A stretch of 64,000 bases of DNA from an uncultured Hydrogenophaga sp. (GCF_958439165.1 NZ_OY288123.1:1-64000), one strand, 5' to 3'. Positions 35,897-45,283 are shown, counted from the first letter of the stretch. Program-made: numbers and translations. The notes: generated by a model not told the origin, from the letters alone.

Positions 35897-37237
35897 GTGT
35901 CCGACGACCTTCGCGATGTGATCGGCCGCATCCTGCCGGCACCGGAAAACCACCTGGATGCCGCCCGCATGGAAGAGGCCCGCAAGGCCCGCCGGTCCTT
36001 CATGGGCAAGGCGCTGGCCATGGGAGCCGGCGCCGTGGCCGCTGCCAGCGCAGCCCGCCCGGCCCGTGCCGAGGGTGAGGACGCCATCCTCAAGATGCCG
36101 GAGCACACCGGTGGGCTGGGGCAGGGCGTGGTGACCGATGGCTATGGCAAGCCCAGCAAGTGGGAGGGCAACCTGCAGCGCCGCCAGAGCCCGGGCCTGA
36201 CCCGGGTCAACCAGGCCTCGGTGAGCTTCACGCCCCTGCAGGGACTGTTCGGCATCATCACGCCCAACGGCCTGCACTTCGAGCGCCACCACCAGGGCTG
36301 GTGGGACATCGATCCTTCAAAACACCGCCTGATGGTGCACGGCCTGGTGAAGCGCGAACGCGTGTTCACCATGGACGACCTGATGCGCCTGCCCAGCGTC
36401 TCGCGCATCCACTTCATCGAATGCGGTGCCAATTCGGCGCCCGAGTGGGGCAACGTGGCGCTGCCGTCGGTGCAGTACACGCACGGCATGATCAGCTGCT
36501 CCGAGTTCACCGGGGTGCGCCTGTCCACGCTTCTGGAGATGTGCGGCTACGACAGGAAGATGGGCCGTTATGTGCTGGCCGAAGGCGCAGATGGTTCGTC
36601 CATGACCCGCACCATCGACCTCGAGCGCGCCATGGACGACTGCATCGTCGCCTGGGCCATGAACGGCGAGATGCTGCGCCCCGAGAACGGCTACCCGCTG
36701 CGCCTGGTGGTGCCGGGCATTCAGGGTGTGAGCTGGGTCAAGTACCTGCGCCGCCTGGAAGTGGGCGACCAGAAATGGGCCACCAAGGACGAGGCCATCC
36801 ACTACATCGATCACATGCCCGATGGCACCCACCGCCAGTACACCGGCATCCAGGAGTGCAAGAGCGTCATCACCACGCCGTCGGGCAGTCAGACGCTGCT
36901 GGACAAGGGCTACTACAACGTCACCGGCCTGGCCTGGTCGGGCCGTGGCGCCATCAAGCGGGTCGACGTCAGCGTGGACGGCGGCCGCAACTGGCGCACC
37001 GCGCGGCTCGAAGGTCCGGTGCTGCCGAAAGCGCTGACCCGCTTCAACATCGACTGGGTGTGGGACGGCAAGCCCGCCATCCTCCAGAGCCGTGCCATCG
37101 ACAGCACCGGCTATGTGCAACCCAAGATCAACCAGCTTCGTGCGGTGCGCGGCACCCGCTCGGTCTATCACCAGAACGCGATCCAGTCGTGGCGGGTGGC
37201 CGAGAACGGCGAAGTCTCCAACGTGCAGGTGTTCTGA
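35897..37237 (+). CDS. soxC: Sulfane dehydrogenase molybdenum subunit SoxC
   Basis: Molybdopterin protein of the Sox complex, 446 aa, exported by Tat (ARRSFMGKALAMGAGAVAAA). It oxidises the sulfane sulfur on SoxY with SoxD. The Mo-ligating cysteine is C176 in HFIECGANSAPEWG. A Mo-co dimerisation domain occupies the C-terminal third. It uses a GTG start after GAAGGAAAG; the stop overlaps soxD by one base (TGATG). Presence of SoxCD means thiosulfate can go fully to sulfate without stored sulfur. Confidence 0.96.
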   Translation: MSDDLRDVIGRILPAPENHLDAARMEEARKARRSFMGKALAMGAGAVAAASAARPARAEGEDAILKMPEHTGGLGQGVVTDGYGKPSKWEGNLQRRQSPGLTRVNQASVSFTPLQGLFGIITPNGLHFERHHQGWWDIDPSKHRLMVHGLVKRERVFTMDDLMRLPSVSRIHFIECGANSAPEWGNVALPSVQYTHGMISCSEFTGVRLSTLLEMCGYDRKMGRYVLAEGADGSSMTRTIDLERAMDDCIVAWAMNGEMLRPENGYPLRLVVPGIQGVSWVKYLRRLEVGDQKWATKDEAIHYIDHMPDGTHRQYTGIQECKSVITTPSGSQTLLDKGYYNVTGLAWSGRGAIKRVDVSVDGGRNWRTARLEGPVLPKALTRFNIDWVWDGKPAILQSRAIDSTGYVQPKINQLRAVRGTRSVYHQNAIQSWRVAENGEVSNVQVF

Positions 37238-38304
37238 TGATCCGCCCCGTCTTCGCCGCCCTGGCACTCGTTGCATCGTCCGTGTCGGTCCCGGCCCTCG
37301 CCCAGGCGCAGCCGTGGCACGAGCTGGGCCGCCCGGCCACCCGGGCCGAGATCCAGGCCTGGGACATCGATGTACGCCCGGATTTCAAGGGCCTGCCCGC
37401 CGGTGCCGGCAGCGTGTCGCTGGGCGAGCAGGTGTGGGAGAGCAAGTGCGCTTCCTGCCACGGCGTGTTCGGTGAATCGAACGAGGTGTTCACCCCGATC
37501 GTCGGGGGCACCACCAAAGCCGACATCGCCCGCGGCCGCGTCAAGAACCTGGAGCAGGGCAGCACCTTCCCCCAGAAGACCACCATGATGAAGGTGGCCA
37601 CCGTGTCCACTTTGTGGGACTACATCAACCGCGCCATGCCCTGGAATGCGCCGAAGTCGCTGAAGACCGAAGAGGTCTATGGCGTGGTGGCCTACATCCT
37701 GAACCTGGCCGAGGTGGTGCCGGCCGACTTCACGCTGAGCGACAGGAACATCGCCGAGGTGCAGCAGCGCATGCCCAACCGCAACGGCATGGTGTTCTAC
37801 GAGCCGCTGTGGAAGGCGGACGGAAAGGGCGACGTGAAGAACGTGGCCTGCATGAAGGACTGCCCCACCGAAGCCACGGTGCGCTCTTCGCTGCCCGACT
37901 TTGCCCGCGACGCCCACGGCAACATCCTGGAGCAGAACCGCGGAATCGGCCCGGTGCGCGGTGCCGACACCACCCGGCCGCCGCCGGCCAGCCTGCCCAA
38001 AGGCGCCGCTGCCGCTCCGGTGGTGGTGGCCGCTGCGGCCGGCACCGGTCCGGACGTAAAAGGTCTGCTGTCGAAAAACTCGTGCATCGCCTGCCACGGC
38101 ATGACCAACAAAATAGTCGGCCCCGGCTTCAACGAGATCGCTGCCAAGTACAAGGGCCGGGCCGACGCCGAGGCCTACCTGACCGGCAAGATCAGGAGCG
38201 GCGGTTCGGGCGTGTTCGGCTCGGTGCCGATGCCGCCCCAGCCCCAGTTGTCCGAGTCCGATGCCCAGGCCATGGCCCGCTGGATTGCAGCGGGAGCCAG
38301 GTGA
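37237..38304 (+). CDS. soxD: Sulfane dehydrogenase diheme cytochrome SoxD
   Basis: 355-aa periplasmic diheme cytochrome c partner of SoxC. Signal peptide at 1-22 or so; heme sites CASCH (71-75) and CIACH (about residue 289). An Ala/Pro-rich linker before the second heme (SLPKGAAAAPVVVAAAA) separates the domains. Translation coupled to soxC. Electrons go to the respiratory chain. Confidence 0.95.
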   Translation: MIRPVFAALALVASSVSVPALAQAQPWHELGRPATRAEIQAWDIDVRPDFKGLPAGAGSVSLGEQVWESKCASCHGVFGESNEVFTPIVGGTTKADIARGRVKNLEQGSTFPQKTTMMKVATVSTLWDYINRAMPWNAPKSLKTEEVYGVVAYILNLAEVVPADFTLSDRNIAEVQQRMPNRNGMVFYEPLWKADGKGDVKNVACMKDCPTEATVRSSLPDFARDAHGNILEQNRGIGPVRGADTTRPPPASLPKGAAAAPVVVAAAAGTGPDVKGLLSKNSCIACHGMTNKIVGPGFNEIAAKYKGRADAEAYLTGKIRSGGSGVFGSVPMPPQPQLSESDAQAMARWIAAGAR

Positions 38305-38394
38305 GCAATCGGCGGTGCCCCGTAATTCCCACACTGGTCCGTTGACCCACCCCGCCAGTAAACTCGCCACTCGCATTTTTCACAGGAGCCTCCC

Positions 38395-38850
38395 ATGAAC
38401 CGCTCACGTCGCGCCGCCATTCAGTCCACCGGCGCATTCGCCACCCTGGTGTCCCTCGGTCTGATCACCCAGAGCCAGGCACAGGCCGCCGTCAGTGCCG
38501 CCGGTTTCGAGGCCAAGACCCTGGCCGATGCCCTCAAGGCCGTCGGCGGCACGCCGGCCACCAGCGACCAGGTCACCGTGGTGGCTCCGGACATCGCCGA
38601 AAACGGCGCCGTGGTGCCGGTGGGTGCTGTCAGCAAGCTGCCCAACACCACCGACATCATGATCATCGTGGAGAAGAACCCCTCTCCGCTGGCGGCCGCC
38701 TTCACCATCCCGGCCGGCACCACCGCCGACGTGCAGACCCGCATCAAGATGGGCCAGAGCTCCAACGTGATCGCTGTGGTCAAGGCCGACGGCAAGCTCT
38801 ACTCGGCCACCAAGGAAACCAAGGTCACCCTCGGCGGTTGCGGCGGCTGA
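38395..38850 (+). CDS. soxY: Sulfur carrier protein SoxY
   Basis: 151-aa carrier with a Tat-like signal (NRSRRAAIQSTGAFATLVSL) and the diagnostic swinging-arm C-terminus TLGGCGG, whose cysteine carries the thiosulfate-derived sulfur. Forms a dimer with SoxZ, the next gene. Confidence 0.97.
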   Translation: MNRSRRAAIQSTGAFATLVSLGLITQSQAQAAVSAAGFEAKTLADALKAVGGTPATSDQVTVVAPDIAENGAVVPVGAVSKLPNTTDIMIIVEKNPSPLAAAFTIPAGTTADVQTRIKMGQSSNVIAVVKADGKLYSATKETKVTLGGCGG

Positions 38851-38901
38851 TCGCCACCCTCCGAACGACCTCATCCCACCGAACCTATCCAGGAGATTCC
38901 C

Positions 38902-39213
38902 ATGGCAGATCCGATGCGCATCCGTGCCGCTGTGGCCGGCGACGAAACCACTGTCCGCGTGCTGATGTCCCACATCATGGAGACCGGCACCCGCAAGGAC
39001 GCGGCTGGTGCCACCATCCCGGCCCACCACATCAAGGACGTGCAGGCCACCCACAACGGCAAGGTCGTGCTGCAGGCGCAGTTCAGCGGCGCCGTGGCCC
39101 AGAACCCCTTCCTGTCCTTCAAGTTCAAGGGCGGCGCCAAGGGTGACAAGGTTGTGGTCAAGTGGACCGACAACAAGGGCGACAACCGCACCGACGAAGC
39201 TGTTATCAGCTGA
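38902..39213 (+). CDS. soxZ: SoxZ, partner of the sulfur carrier SoxY
   Basis: 103-aa small beta-sandwich protein starting MADPMRIRAAVAGDETTVRV, no signal of its own, so it is probably exported with SoxY. CAGGAG ribosome site. Full length. Confidence 0.96.
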   Translation: MADPMRIRAAVAGDETTVRVLMSHIMETGTRKDAAGATIPAHHIKDVQATHNGKVVLQAQFSGAVAQNPFLSFKFKGGAKGDKVVVKWTDNKGDNRTDEAVIS

Positions 39214-39215
39214 CC

Positions 39216-39260
39216 CCCCCGCCGCGCTGCGCGCGACCCCCCCAGGGGGGCGTCACCGGT
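39216..39260. repeat. GC-rich palindromic intergenic repeat between soxZ and soxA
   Basis: The 134-base gap between soxZ and soxA opens with CCCCCCGCCGCGCTGCGCGCG followed by CCCCCCAGGGGGG. Stretches of this type recur between genes in Burkholderiales. A folding hairpin could reduce or separate soxA expression from soxCDYZ. Repeated copies are not present elsewhere in this window. Confidence 0.45.
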
Positions 39261-39347
39261 GGACTGGCGGAGCCAGATCCACGGTGACCCTGGATGAAGG
39301 CACGCGGTTCCTCGAAACCTGCGGTCGAAGACATAGGAGGAGACACC

Positions 39348-40160
39348 ATGAAACACATTTCCGATCGCCTGGCCCTGGCCCTGGCGCTGTCGGCCTTGCT
39401 GGCCGCCGGCTCGCTGCATGCCCAGTCCTCCACGGCTGAAGGCATCGCCAAATACCGCGAGATGCTGCAGGACGGCAACCCGGCCGAACTGTTCGAGATG
39501 AAGGGCGAAGAGCTCTGGAAGCAAAAACGCGGTCCGAAGAATGCTTCGATGGAGCAGTGCGATCTGGGCAAGGGCCCGGGCGTGATTGCCGGTGCATTCG
39601 TCGAGCTGCCGCGCTACTTCAAGGACACCGGCCGCGTGCAGGACCTCGAGACCCGCCTGATCACCTGCATGGAGACCCTGCAGGGCTTCAAGGCCGACGA
39701 GATCATGCGCACCCCGTTCGGTCGCGGCGAGATGGCCAACGTCACCGCCCTGGCCACCTATGTGGCCACCGCGTCGCGCGGCATGAAGTTCAACCTGCCG
39801 CAAAGCCATGCGCAGGAAAAGCTGATGTACGAGACCGGCAAGCGCCTGTTCTTCACCCGTGGCGGCACGCACGATTTTTCGTGTGCCTCCTGCCATGGCA
39901 GCGACGACAAGCGCATCCGCCTGCAGGACCTGCCCAACCTCACCAAAAATCCTGGCGACGGCATCGGCTTCGCGGCCTGGCCGGCCTATCGCGTGTCCAA
40001 CGCGCAGATGTGGGGCATGCAGCTGCGTCTGAACGACTGCTTCCGCCAGATGCGCTGGCCCGAGCCCAAGTTCGGCAGCGACGCCACCCTGGCCCTGTCG
40101 GTCTACATGGGCGTGAACGCCAAGTCGGCCGAATCCATCGTGCCCGCCATCAAGCGCTGA
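39348..40160 (+). CDS. soxA: SoxA, monoheme-type cytochrome of the SoxAX complex
   Basis: 270-aa periplasmic cytochrome that, with SoxX, joins thiosulfate to the SoxY cysteine. Signal peptide 1-25. Only one heme site, CASCH (179-183). At the place of the first heme of diheme SoxA proteins there are two lone cysteines, C71 (EQCDLGKG) and C107 (RLITCMETL), which may form a disulfide. The active-site cysteine is C231 in NDCFRQMR. The start is after AGGAGGAGACACC. Confidence 0.93.
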   Translation: MKHISDRLALALALSALLAAGSLHAQSSTAEGIAKYREMLQDGNPAELFEMKGEELWKQKRGPKNASMEQCDLGKGPGVIAGAFVELPRYFKDTGRVQDLETRLITCMETLQGFKADEIMRTPFGRGEMANVTALATYVATASRGMKFNLPQSHAQEKLMYETGKRLFFTRGGTHDFSCASCHGSDDKRIRLQDLPNLTKNPGDGIGFAAWPAYRVSNAQMWGMQLRLNDCFRQMRWPEPKFGSDATLALSVYMGVNAKSAESIVPAIKR

Positions 40161-40173
40161 CCGGAGAACCGCC

Positions 40174-40830
40174 ATGACCCGACACCACCGTTTCTCTGCC
40201 CTGGCCCTGCTGGCCACCACCGTGCTGCTGGCCTCCTGCAGTTCCGCCCCGGCGCCTGCCGAGGTCGAGAAGGCCTCGGCCGACATGCTCCGCAACTCGT
40301 TCCAGGCCCGGGGCATCGCCACGCTGGACCGCCTGGACCAGGACCAGGCCAATGCCGCCTGCGCCACCGCCGAGATCGACGGCAAGCCGCTGGACGACAA
40401 GCTGTCCAAGGCCATCGAGGACGCCAACATGAAGACGGTCAAGTGGCCGTCGGACGGCAAGTTCCTGGGTGACTGGAAAGAGGGCGAGCGCATCGCCCAG
40501 AGCGGCCGTGGCCTGACCTGGACCGACAAGGCCGGCGATGCCAACGGCGGCAACTGCTACAACTGCCACCAGATCAGCAAGGAAGAGATCTCCTTCGGCA
40601 CGCTTGGTCCCAGCCTGTACCAGTACGGCAAGCTGCGCGGCGTCACCGACCCGAACAGCCCGGCGGCCAAACCCATGCTGGAGTACACCTGGGGCAAGCT
40701 GTGGAACGCCCGTGCCTACAACGCCTGCTCCCAGATGCCACGTGTGGGGCACAAGGGCATCCTCAACGAGACCCAGCTGCGCCACGTGATGGCCCTGCTG
40801 CTCGACCCCGCTTCGCCGGTCAACAAGTGA
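40174..40830 (+). CDS. soxX: SoxX cytochrome c
   Basis: 218-aa monoheme cytochrome, partner of SoxA. Heme site CYNCH in GGNCYNCHQ. The N-terminus ends in LLASCSS, a good lipobox, so this SoxX may be lipid-anchored instead of soluble. It has an extra N-terminal segment of about 80 residues before the heme domain. Followed by a strong terminator. Confidence 0.93.
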   Translation: MTRHHRFSALALLATTVLLASCSSAPAPAEVEKASADMLRNSFQARGIATLDRLDQDQANAACATAEIDGKPLDDKLSKAIEDANMKTVKWPSDGKFLGDWKEGERIAQSGRGLTWTDKAGDANGGNCYNCHQISKEEISFGTLGPSLYQYGKLRGVTDPNSPAAKPMLEYTWGKLWNARAYNACSQMPRVGHKGILNETQLRHVMALLLDPASPVNK

Positions 40831-40838
40831 CCCGCCGG

Positions 40839-40870
40839 GCCCCGTCGGGCAGATGCCCACGGGGCTTTTT
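40839..40870 (+). terminator. Rho-independent terminator after soxX
   Basis: Stem GCCCCGT/ACGGGGC with an inner GGGC/GCCC extension, then TTTTT. It lies 8 bases past the soxX stop and 40 bases before soxB, so soxB should have its own promoter or depend on readthrough. Confidence 0.85.
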
Positions 40871-40910
40871 GAGTTCTCGAATATCAGCCATCAATTGAGA
40901 AGGCATACAC

Positions 40911-42632
40911 ATGAGCTTCAGCCGTCGTGAATTTCTGCAGGTGCTGGCCGTGGCCAGTGCCACCGGCATGGCCCTGGACCACCGGGACGTGCTGGCGGCG
41001 GCCCCGGGCGCCGGCGAGAAGCTCTATGAAGTGCCGGCCTTCGGCAATGTCAGCTTCCTGCACTTCACCGATTGCCATGCCCAGCTCACGCCGATCCATT
41101 TCCGTGAGCCCAGCGTGAACCTGGGTGTGGCCGACGCCGTGGGTCGGCCGCCCCACCTGGTGGGCGAGAAGCTCCTCAAGCACTATGGCATCCGCCCCGG
41201 CACGGCCAGCGCCCACGCCTTCAGCTACCTCGACTTCTCGCAGGCCGCACGCACCTATGGTCGCGTGGGCGGTTTTGCCCATCTGGCCACGCTGGTCAAG
41301 CAGATGCGCGCCAGCCGCCCGCATGCCCTGCTGCTGGATGGCGGCGACACCTGGCAGGGCTCGGCCACCTCGCTGTGGACCAACGCCCAGGACATGGTCG
41401 ACGCCTGCAAGAAGCTGGGCGTGGACATGATGACCTCGCACTGGGAGCACACCTTCGGCGCGAAGCGGGTGCAGGAAATCGTCGAGAAGGATCTGAAGGG
41501 CCACATCGAGTTCCTGGCGCAGAACATCAAGACCACCGACTTCGAGGATCTGGTGTTCAAGCCCTATGCGATGCGCGAGATGAACGGCGTGAAGGTCGCC
41601 GTCATCGGCCAGGCCTTCCCGTACACACCCATCGCCAACCCGCGTCACATGGTGCCCGACTGGACCTTCGGCATCCAGGACGAGCACATGCAGAAGATGG
41701 TCGACCAGGCCCGGGCCGAAGGCGCCAAGGTGGTCGTGGTGCTGTCCCACAACGGCATGGACGTGGACATCAAGATGGCCTCGCGCGTGCGGGGCGTGGA
41801 CGCCATCCTGGGTGGTCACACCCACGACGGCATGCCGGCGCCGGTGGTGGTGCGCAATGGCGGTGGCCAGACCCTGGTCACCAACGCCGGCTCCAACAGC
41901 AAGTTCCTGGGCGTGCTCGACTTCGACGTGCGTGGTGGTCAGGTGCAGGGATTCCAGTACCGCCTGCTGCCCGTCTTCAGCAACCTGCTCAAGGCCGACG
42001 CCGACATGCAGGCCTTCATCGATGGCGTGCGTGCGCCGTTCAAGGCGCGCCTGGAAGAAAAGCTGGCCGTCACCGAAGACCTGCTCTACCGCCGCGGCAA
42101 CTTCAACGGCTCCTGGGACCAGGTCATCTGCGAAGCCCTGATGCAGAACAAGGGCGCCGAGATCGCGTTCTCGCCGGGTGTGCGCTGGGGCACCTCGCTG
42201 CTGCCCGGCGAAGCCATCACCTACGAACGGATGATGGACCAGATGGCCATGACCTATCCGGCCACGACCGTCAACGAATTCAGCGGCGAGCAGATCAAGA
42301 CGATTCTGGAAGACGTCGCCGACAACCTGTTCAATCCCGACCCCTACTACCAGCAGGGTGGCGACATGGTGCGCATCGGCGGCATGACCTACACCATCCG
42401 CCCGACCGCTCCCATGGGGCAGCGCATCCACAACATGATGCTCAAGGGCAAGCCCATCGAGGCCGGCAAGAACTACAAGGTGGCCGGCTGGGCTTCGGTG
42501 CAGGAGAACGTCAAGGGCGAGCCGATCTGGGACGTCGTGGCGGGTTATCTGCGCGACAAGAAGGTCATCAAGGGCGTGCGCATCAACGCGCCACGCATCG
42601 AGGGCATGCAGGGCAATCCGGGCCTGGCATGA
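40911..42632 (+). CDS. soxB: Thiosulfohydrolase SoxB
   Basis: 573-aa dimanganese hydrolase that releases sulfate from the sulfonate group on SoxY. Tat signal (SRREFLQVLAVASATGMA). Metal motifs FTDCHAQLTP, LLDGGDTWQG, SHWEHTFG and ILGGHTHDGMPAP. The gene follows a terminator, and the short gap holds CTCGAATATCAGCC, like the motif before soxC. Its stop is followed by a hairpin shared with the convergent porin. Confidence 0.96.
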   Translation: MSFSRREFLQVLAVASATGMALDHRDVLAAAPGAGEKLYEVPAFGNVSFLHFTDCHAQLTPIHFREPSVNLGVADAVGRPPHLVGEKLLKHYGIRPGTASAHAFSYLDFSQAARTYGRVGGFAHLATLVKQMRASRPHALLLDGGDTWQGSATSLWTNAQDMVDACKKLGVDMMTSHWEHTFGAKRVQEIVEKDLKGHIEFLAQNIKTTDFEDLVFKPYAMREMNGVKVAVIGQAFPYTPIANPRHMVPDWTFGIQDEHMQKMVDQARAEGAKVVVVLSHNGMDVDIKMASRVRGVDAILGGHTHDGMPAPVVVRNGGGQTLVTNAGSNSKFLGVLDFDVRGGQVQGFQYRLLPVFSNLLKADADMQAFIDGVRAPFKARLEEKLAVTEDLLYRRGNFNGSWDQVICEALMQNKGAEIAFSPGVRWGTSLLPGEAITYERMMDQMAMTYPATTVNEFSGEQIKTILEDVADNLFNPDPYYQQGGDMVRIGGMTYTIRPTAPMGQRIHNMMLKGKPIEAGKNYKVAGWASVQENVKGEPIWDVVAGYLRDKKVIKGVRINAPRIEGMQGNPGLA

Positions 42633-42633
42633 C

Positions 42634-42665
42634 AAAAGCCCGCCGGCCTTGTGGGCGGGCGGGCT
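42634..42665. terminator. Terminator between soxB and porin 1
   Basis: Stem AGCCCGCC/GGCGGGCT (42637-42644 with 42658-42665). On the minus strand it is followed by TTTTGTC, serving the porin gene; the plus side has no clear T-run. Confidence 0.7.
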
Positions 42666-42709
42666 CGGATTTGAAGTGCCCGCGTGTGGCGGGCGGGTTC
42701 AGACCTTGA

Positions 42710-43783
42710 TCAGAAGGTGTGGATCAGGCCGAGGGCGTAGATGTCGCGCTGGCGCAGCTTCGTGCCGGCCGCATTCTTGATGTCGCCATTGGTGAGAGCA
42801 CTGTAGAGACGGGTGCGCTTGGACAGCGAGTAAGTGACGCCGGCCGAGAAGGCGCTGCCTTTCTCAGTGGTGGCTCCGTTCTGCTTCGACTTGCCAGTGC
42901 TGTAGCCCAGCGAGAAGTCCCAGGCGTCAACAGGAACGTTCACCCCGACGGTGTAGGTGTTGGCCTTGACCGGCGAAGCCACTTCTTTCTGCTTGGCCTG
43001 GTTCCAGCCGCCGGACACGCGGAACGAGCCGAAGTTGTACGCACCTGCAACGGTCGTGTAGTCGATGGCGTTGGTGACGATGGTGGTGGCGGGTGACACC
43101 GGAGCCACGGATTGCTGGCTGTTCTCTTGGTAGGCGACGCCCACATCCAGATTGCCGGCCTTGTAACGCACGTTGAAGGCGGTCACGTCGCGGTTGGTGG
43201 CGTTGTTCTCGTCAAAGGCCTGGCTCACACCAAAGGTGAAGCCGGAGAACGACGGCGATTCATAGCGGATCTGGTTGCTGGCGCGGTCACCGTAGTCTTG
43301 CAGACCACCCACGCCGTTGGTGGCAGTGGCGCCTGCGCCGGTGCTCAGAACCGTCTCGGTCGATGCCAGACTGCCCGAATCCCAGAGGTTGCTGCTGACC
43401 ATCAGGTCGCGGATGTCGTCGAACGAGGTGTCGTGGCGACCGAGCTTGATGGTGCCGAAGCCGCCCGAGAGGCCGACCACTGCAGCGCGATCTCCCAGGG
43501 AGGTGTTGCCCGGTGCATCGGGGCTGAAAGCGGTTTCGACGATGAACAGGCCGCTCAGGCCACCGCCCAGGTCTTCGGTGCCACGGAAGCCGATGCGACT
43601 GGTGGTGATGTTGTTCGAGAACATCTGGGTCACGCCGGCGGGGCCGACACCATTGGTGATGTTGCCGACCTTGGCCGAGCCGATCGAGGCATCCAGACGG
43701 CCATAGACCGTCACCGACGATTGCGCCATCGCGGCGCCCGAGAGGGCCATGGCGGCCGCTGCAACGAGTTGCTTGCTGTTCAT
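42710..43783 (-). CDS. Outer-membrane porin (Gram-negative porin family), copy 1
   Basis: 357-aa 16-stranded trimeric porin of the betaproteobacterial type. Signal peptide (MNSKQLVAAAAMALSGAAMAQ), first strand SSVTVYGRLDASIG, conserved SRIGFRGTEDLGGGL, IKLGRHDTSFDDIRD and a C-terminal ALGLIHTF. Clearly paralogous to the next gene upstream (44036-45073). Likely a general or anion channel. Confidence 0.94.
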   Translation of the reverse strand: MNSKQLVAAAAMALSGAAMAQSSVTVYGRLDASIGSAKVGNITNGVGPAGVTQMFSNNITTSRIGFRGTEDLGGGLSGLFIVETAFSPDAPGNTSLGDRAAVVGLSGGFGTIKLGRHDTSFDDIRDLMVSSNLWDSGSLASTETVLSTGAGATATNGVGGLQDYGDRASNQIRYESPSFSGFTFGVSQAFDENNATNRDVTAFNVRYKAGNLDVGVAYQENSQQSVAPVSPATTIVTNAIDYTTVAGAYNFGSFRVSGGWNQAKQKEVASPVKANTYTVGVNVPVDAWDFSLGYSTGKSKQNGATTEKGSAFSAGVTYSLSKRTRLYSALTNGDIKNAAGTKLRQRDIYALGLIHTF

Positions 43784-43963
43784 TACCGGGTTACTCCAGA
43801 GGTTGTCATGCCGGACGGCATGCGTGCACCGCAGGCACAGTGCCGTGCGGCTGGCGCAGTATCAAAATCCCTGAACGGTCATACCTTGGGCGGTACCGTA
43901 GGGTTTTTGGTGTCTGCGCAACACCCCCGATCGATCCCGAACCTCACCCGCCGAACGGCCATG

Positions 43964-43993
43964 AAAAAACCCTCCGGCCTTGCGGCCGGAGGG
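43964..43993 (-). terminator. Terminator after porin 2
   Basis: Stem CCCTCCGGCC/GGCCGGAGGG with a TTTTTT run on the minus strand, 43 bases past the stop of the 44036 porin. Confidence 0.88.
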
Positions 43994-44035
43994 CATCAAC
44001 AAACCTTGGAGAACCGGAGTTCCGGTCCTTCAGGA

Positions 44036-45073
44036 TCAGAAGGTGTGGATCACGCCAGCGGCGTAGATGTCACGCTGACGCTGCTTGACGCCGGCACCGT
44101 TCTCGATGTCGCCGTTGGTGATGGCTGCGTACAGGCGGGTGCGCTTGGACAGAGCGTAGGTGGCGCCGGCGGAGAAGGCGTCGCCTTTTTCCAGGGTGAC
44201 ACCGTTCTGCTTGGCCTTGCCGGTGCTGTAACCCACCGAGAAGTCGAAGGCGCTGACCGGCACGTTCACACCCACGGTGTAGGTGTTGGCCTTGACGCCA
44301 CCAGCCACGTCACGCTTGGCCTGGTTCCAGCCGCCGGAGACGCGGAAGGCGCCGAAGTTGTAAGCAGCGGCCAGGGTGTTGTACTCGAGGCCGGTGTTGA
44401 CCAGCGTGGCGCTGATGTTCTTGTTTTCCTGGTAGGCGTAGCCCACGTCCAGGGCGCCAGCCTTGTAGCGGATGTTGAAGGCGGTGACGTCGGTCTTGGC
44501 CGGCTTGGTGGCTTCACCGAAGCCGTGGCTGATGCCGAAGGTGAAGCCGCTGAAGGAGGGCGACTCGTAACGGATCTGGTTGTTGGCGCGATCGCCGTAG
44601 TCACCCAGACCGCCCACGCCGTTGGTGGCGGTGCCGCCCGTGCCCACGATGGTCTCGGTGGTGGCGAAGTTGGTGGCGTCCCAGATGTTGCTGCTGACCA
44701 TCAGGTCGCGGATGTCGTCAAACGAAGTGTCGTGACGACCCAGCTTGATGGTGCCGAAGCCGCCGGACAGGCCGACCACTGCAGCGCGGTCACCCAGGGT
44801 GGTGCCCACGGGCGAATCGGGAGCGAAGCCGGTCTCGATGATGAACAGCGCGCTCAGGCCACCGCCCAGATCCTCGGTGCCACGGAAGCCCAGACGGCTG
44901 GTGGTGAGGTTGTTGGAGAACAGCTGGGTGTTGCTGGTGAGAGCGGGACCCACGTTGCCCACTTTGGACGAACCCACCGATGCGTCCAGACGGCCGTAGA
45001 CGGTGACAGAAGACTGCGCCAGAGCGGCGCCGGAAGCGGCCAGAACGGCCAGAGCAATCAGGCTCTTTTTCAT
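44036..45073 (-). CDS. Outer-membrane porin (Gram-negative porin family), copy 2
   Basis: 345-aa porin with signal peptide (MKKSLIALAVLAASGAALAQ) and the same landmarks as copy 1 (SSVTVYGRLDASVG, SRLGFRGTEDLGGGL, AAGVIHTF). The two differ mostly in loops between strands, as expected for diverging duplicates. The 210-base upstream gap carries the promoter region shared with folB. Confidence 0.94.
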   Translation of the reverse strand: MKKSLIALAVLAASGAALAQSSVTVYGRLDASVGSSKVGNVGPALTSNTQLFSNNLTTSRLGFRGTEDLGGGLSALFIIETGFAPDSPVGTTLGDRAAVVGLSGGFGTIKLGRHDTSFDDIRDLMVSSNIWDATNFATTETIVGTGGTATNGVGGLGDYGDRANNQIRYESPSFSGFTFGISHGFGEATKPAKTDVTAFNIRYKAGALDVGYAYQENKNISATLVNTGLEYNTLAAAYNFGAFRVSGGWNQAKRDVAGGVKANTYTVGVNVPVSAFDFSVGYSTGKAKQNGVTLEKGDAFSAGATYALSKRTRLYAAITNGDIENGAGVKQRQRDIYAAGVIHTF

Positions 45074-45283
45074 GAGGATGTGACTCCGTGTGGAATGAGG
45101 TCAAGGCCGGAAGGCCTTCGTCTCCTGCACCGTGCAGGGGGACGGGGGGTATTTTCCCCAATCACGGCGGACATTTTGTCGTCAGGGGAAAAATAGCCGG
45201 GGTTTTCACTCATTTACGACACCTCCCATGCAGCACACCCCTTTTCATCGGACTGACACATTGCCTCATCTCGGAAGCACAGC

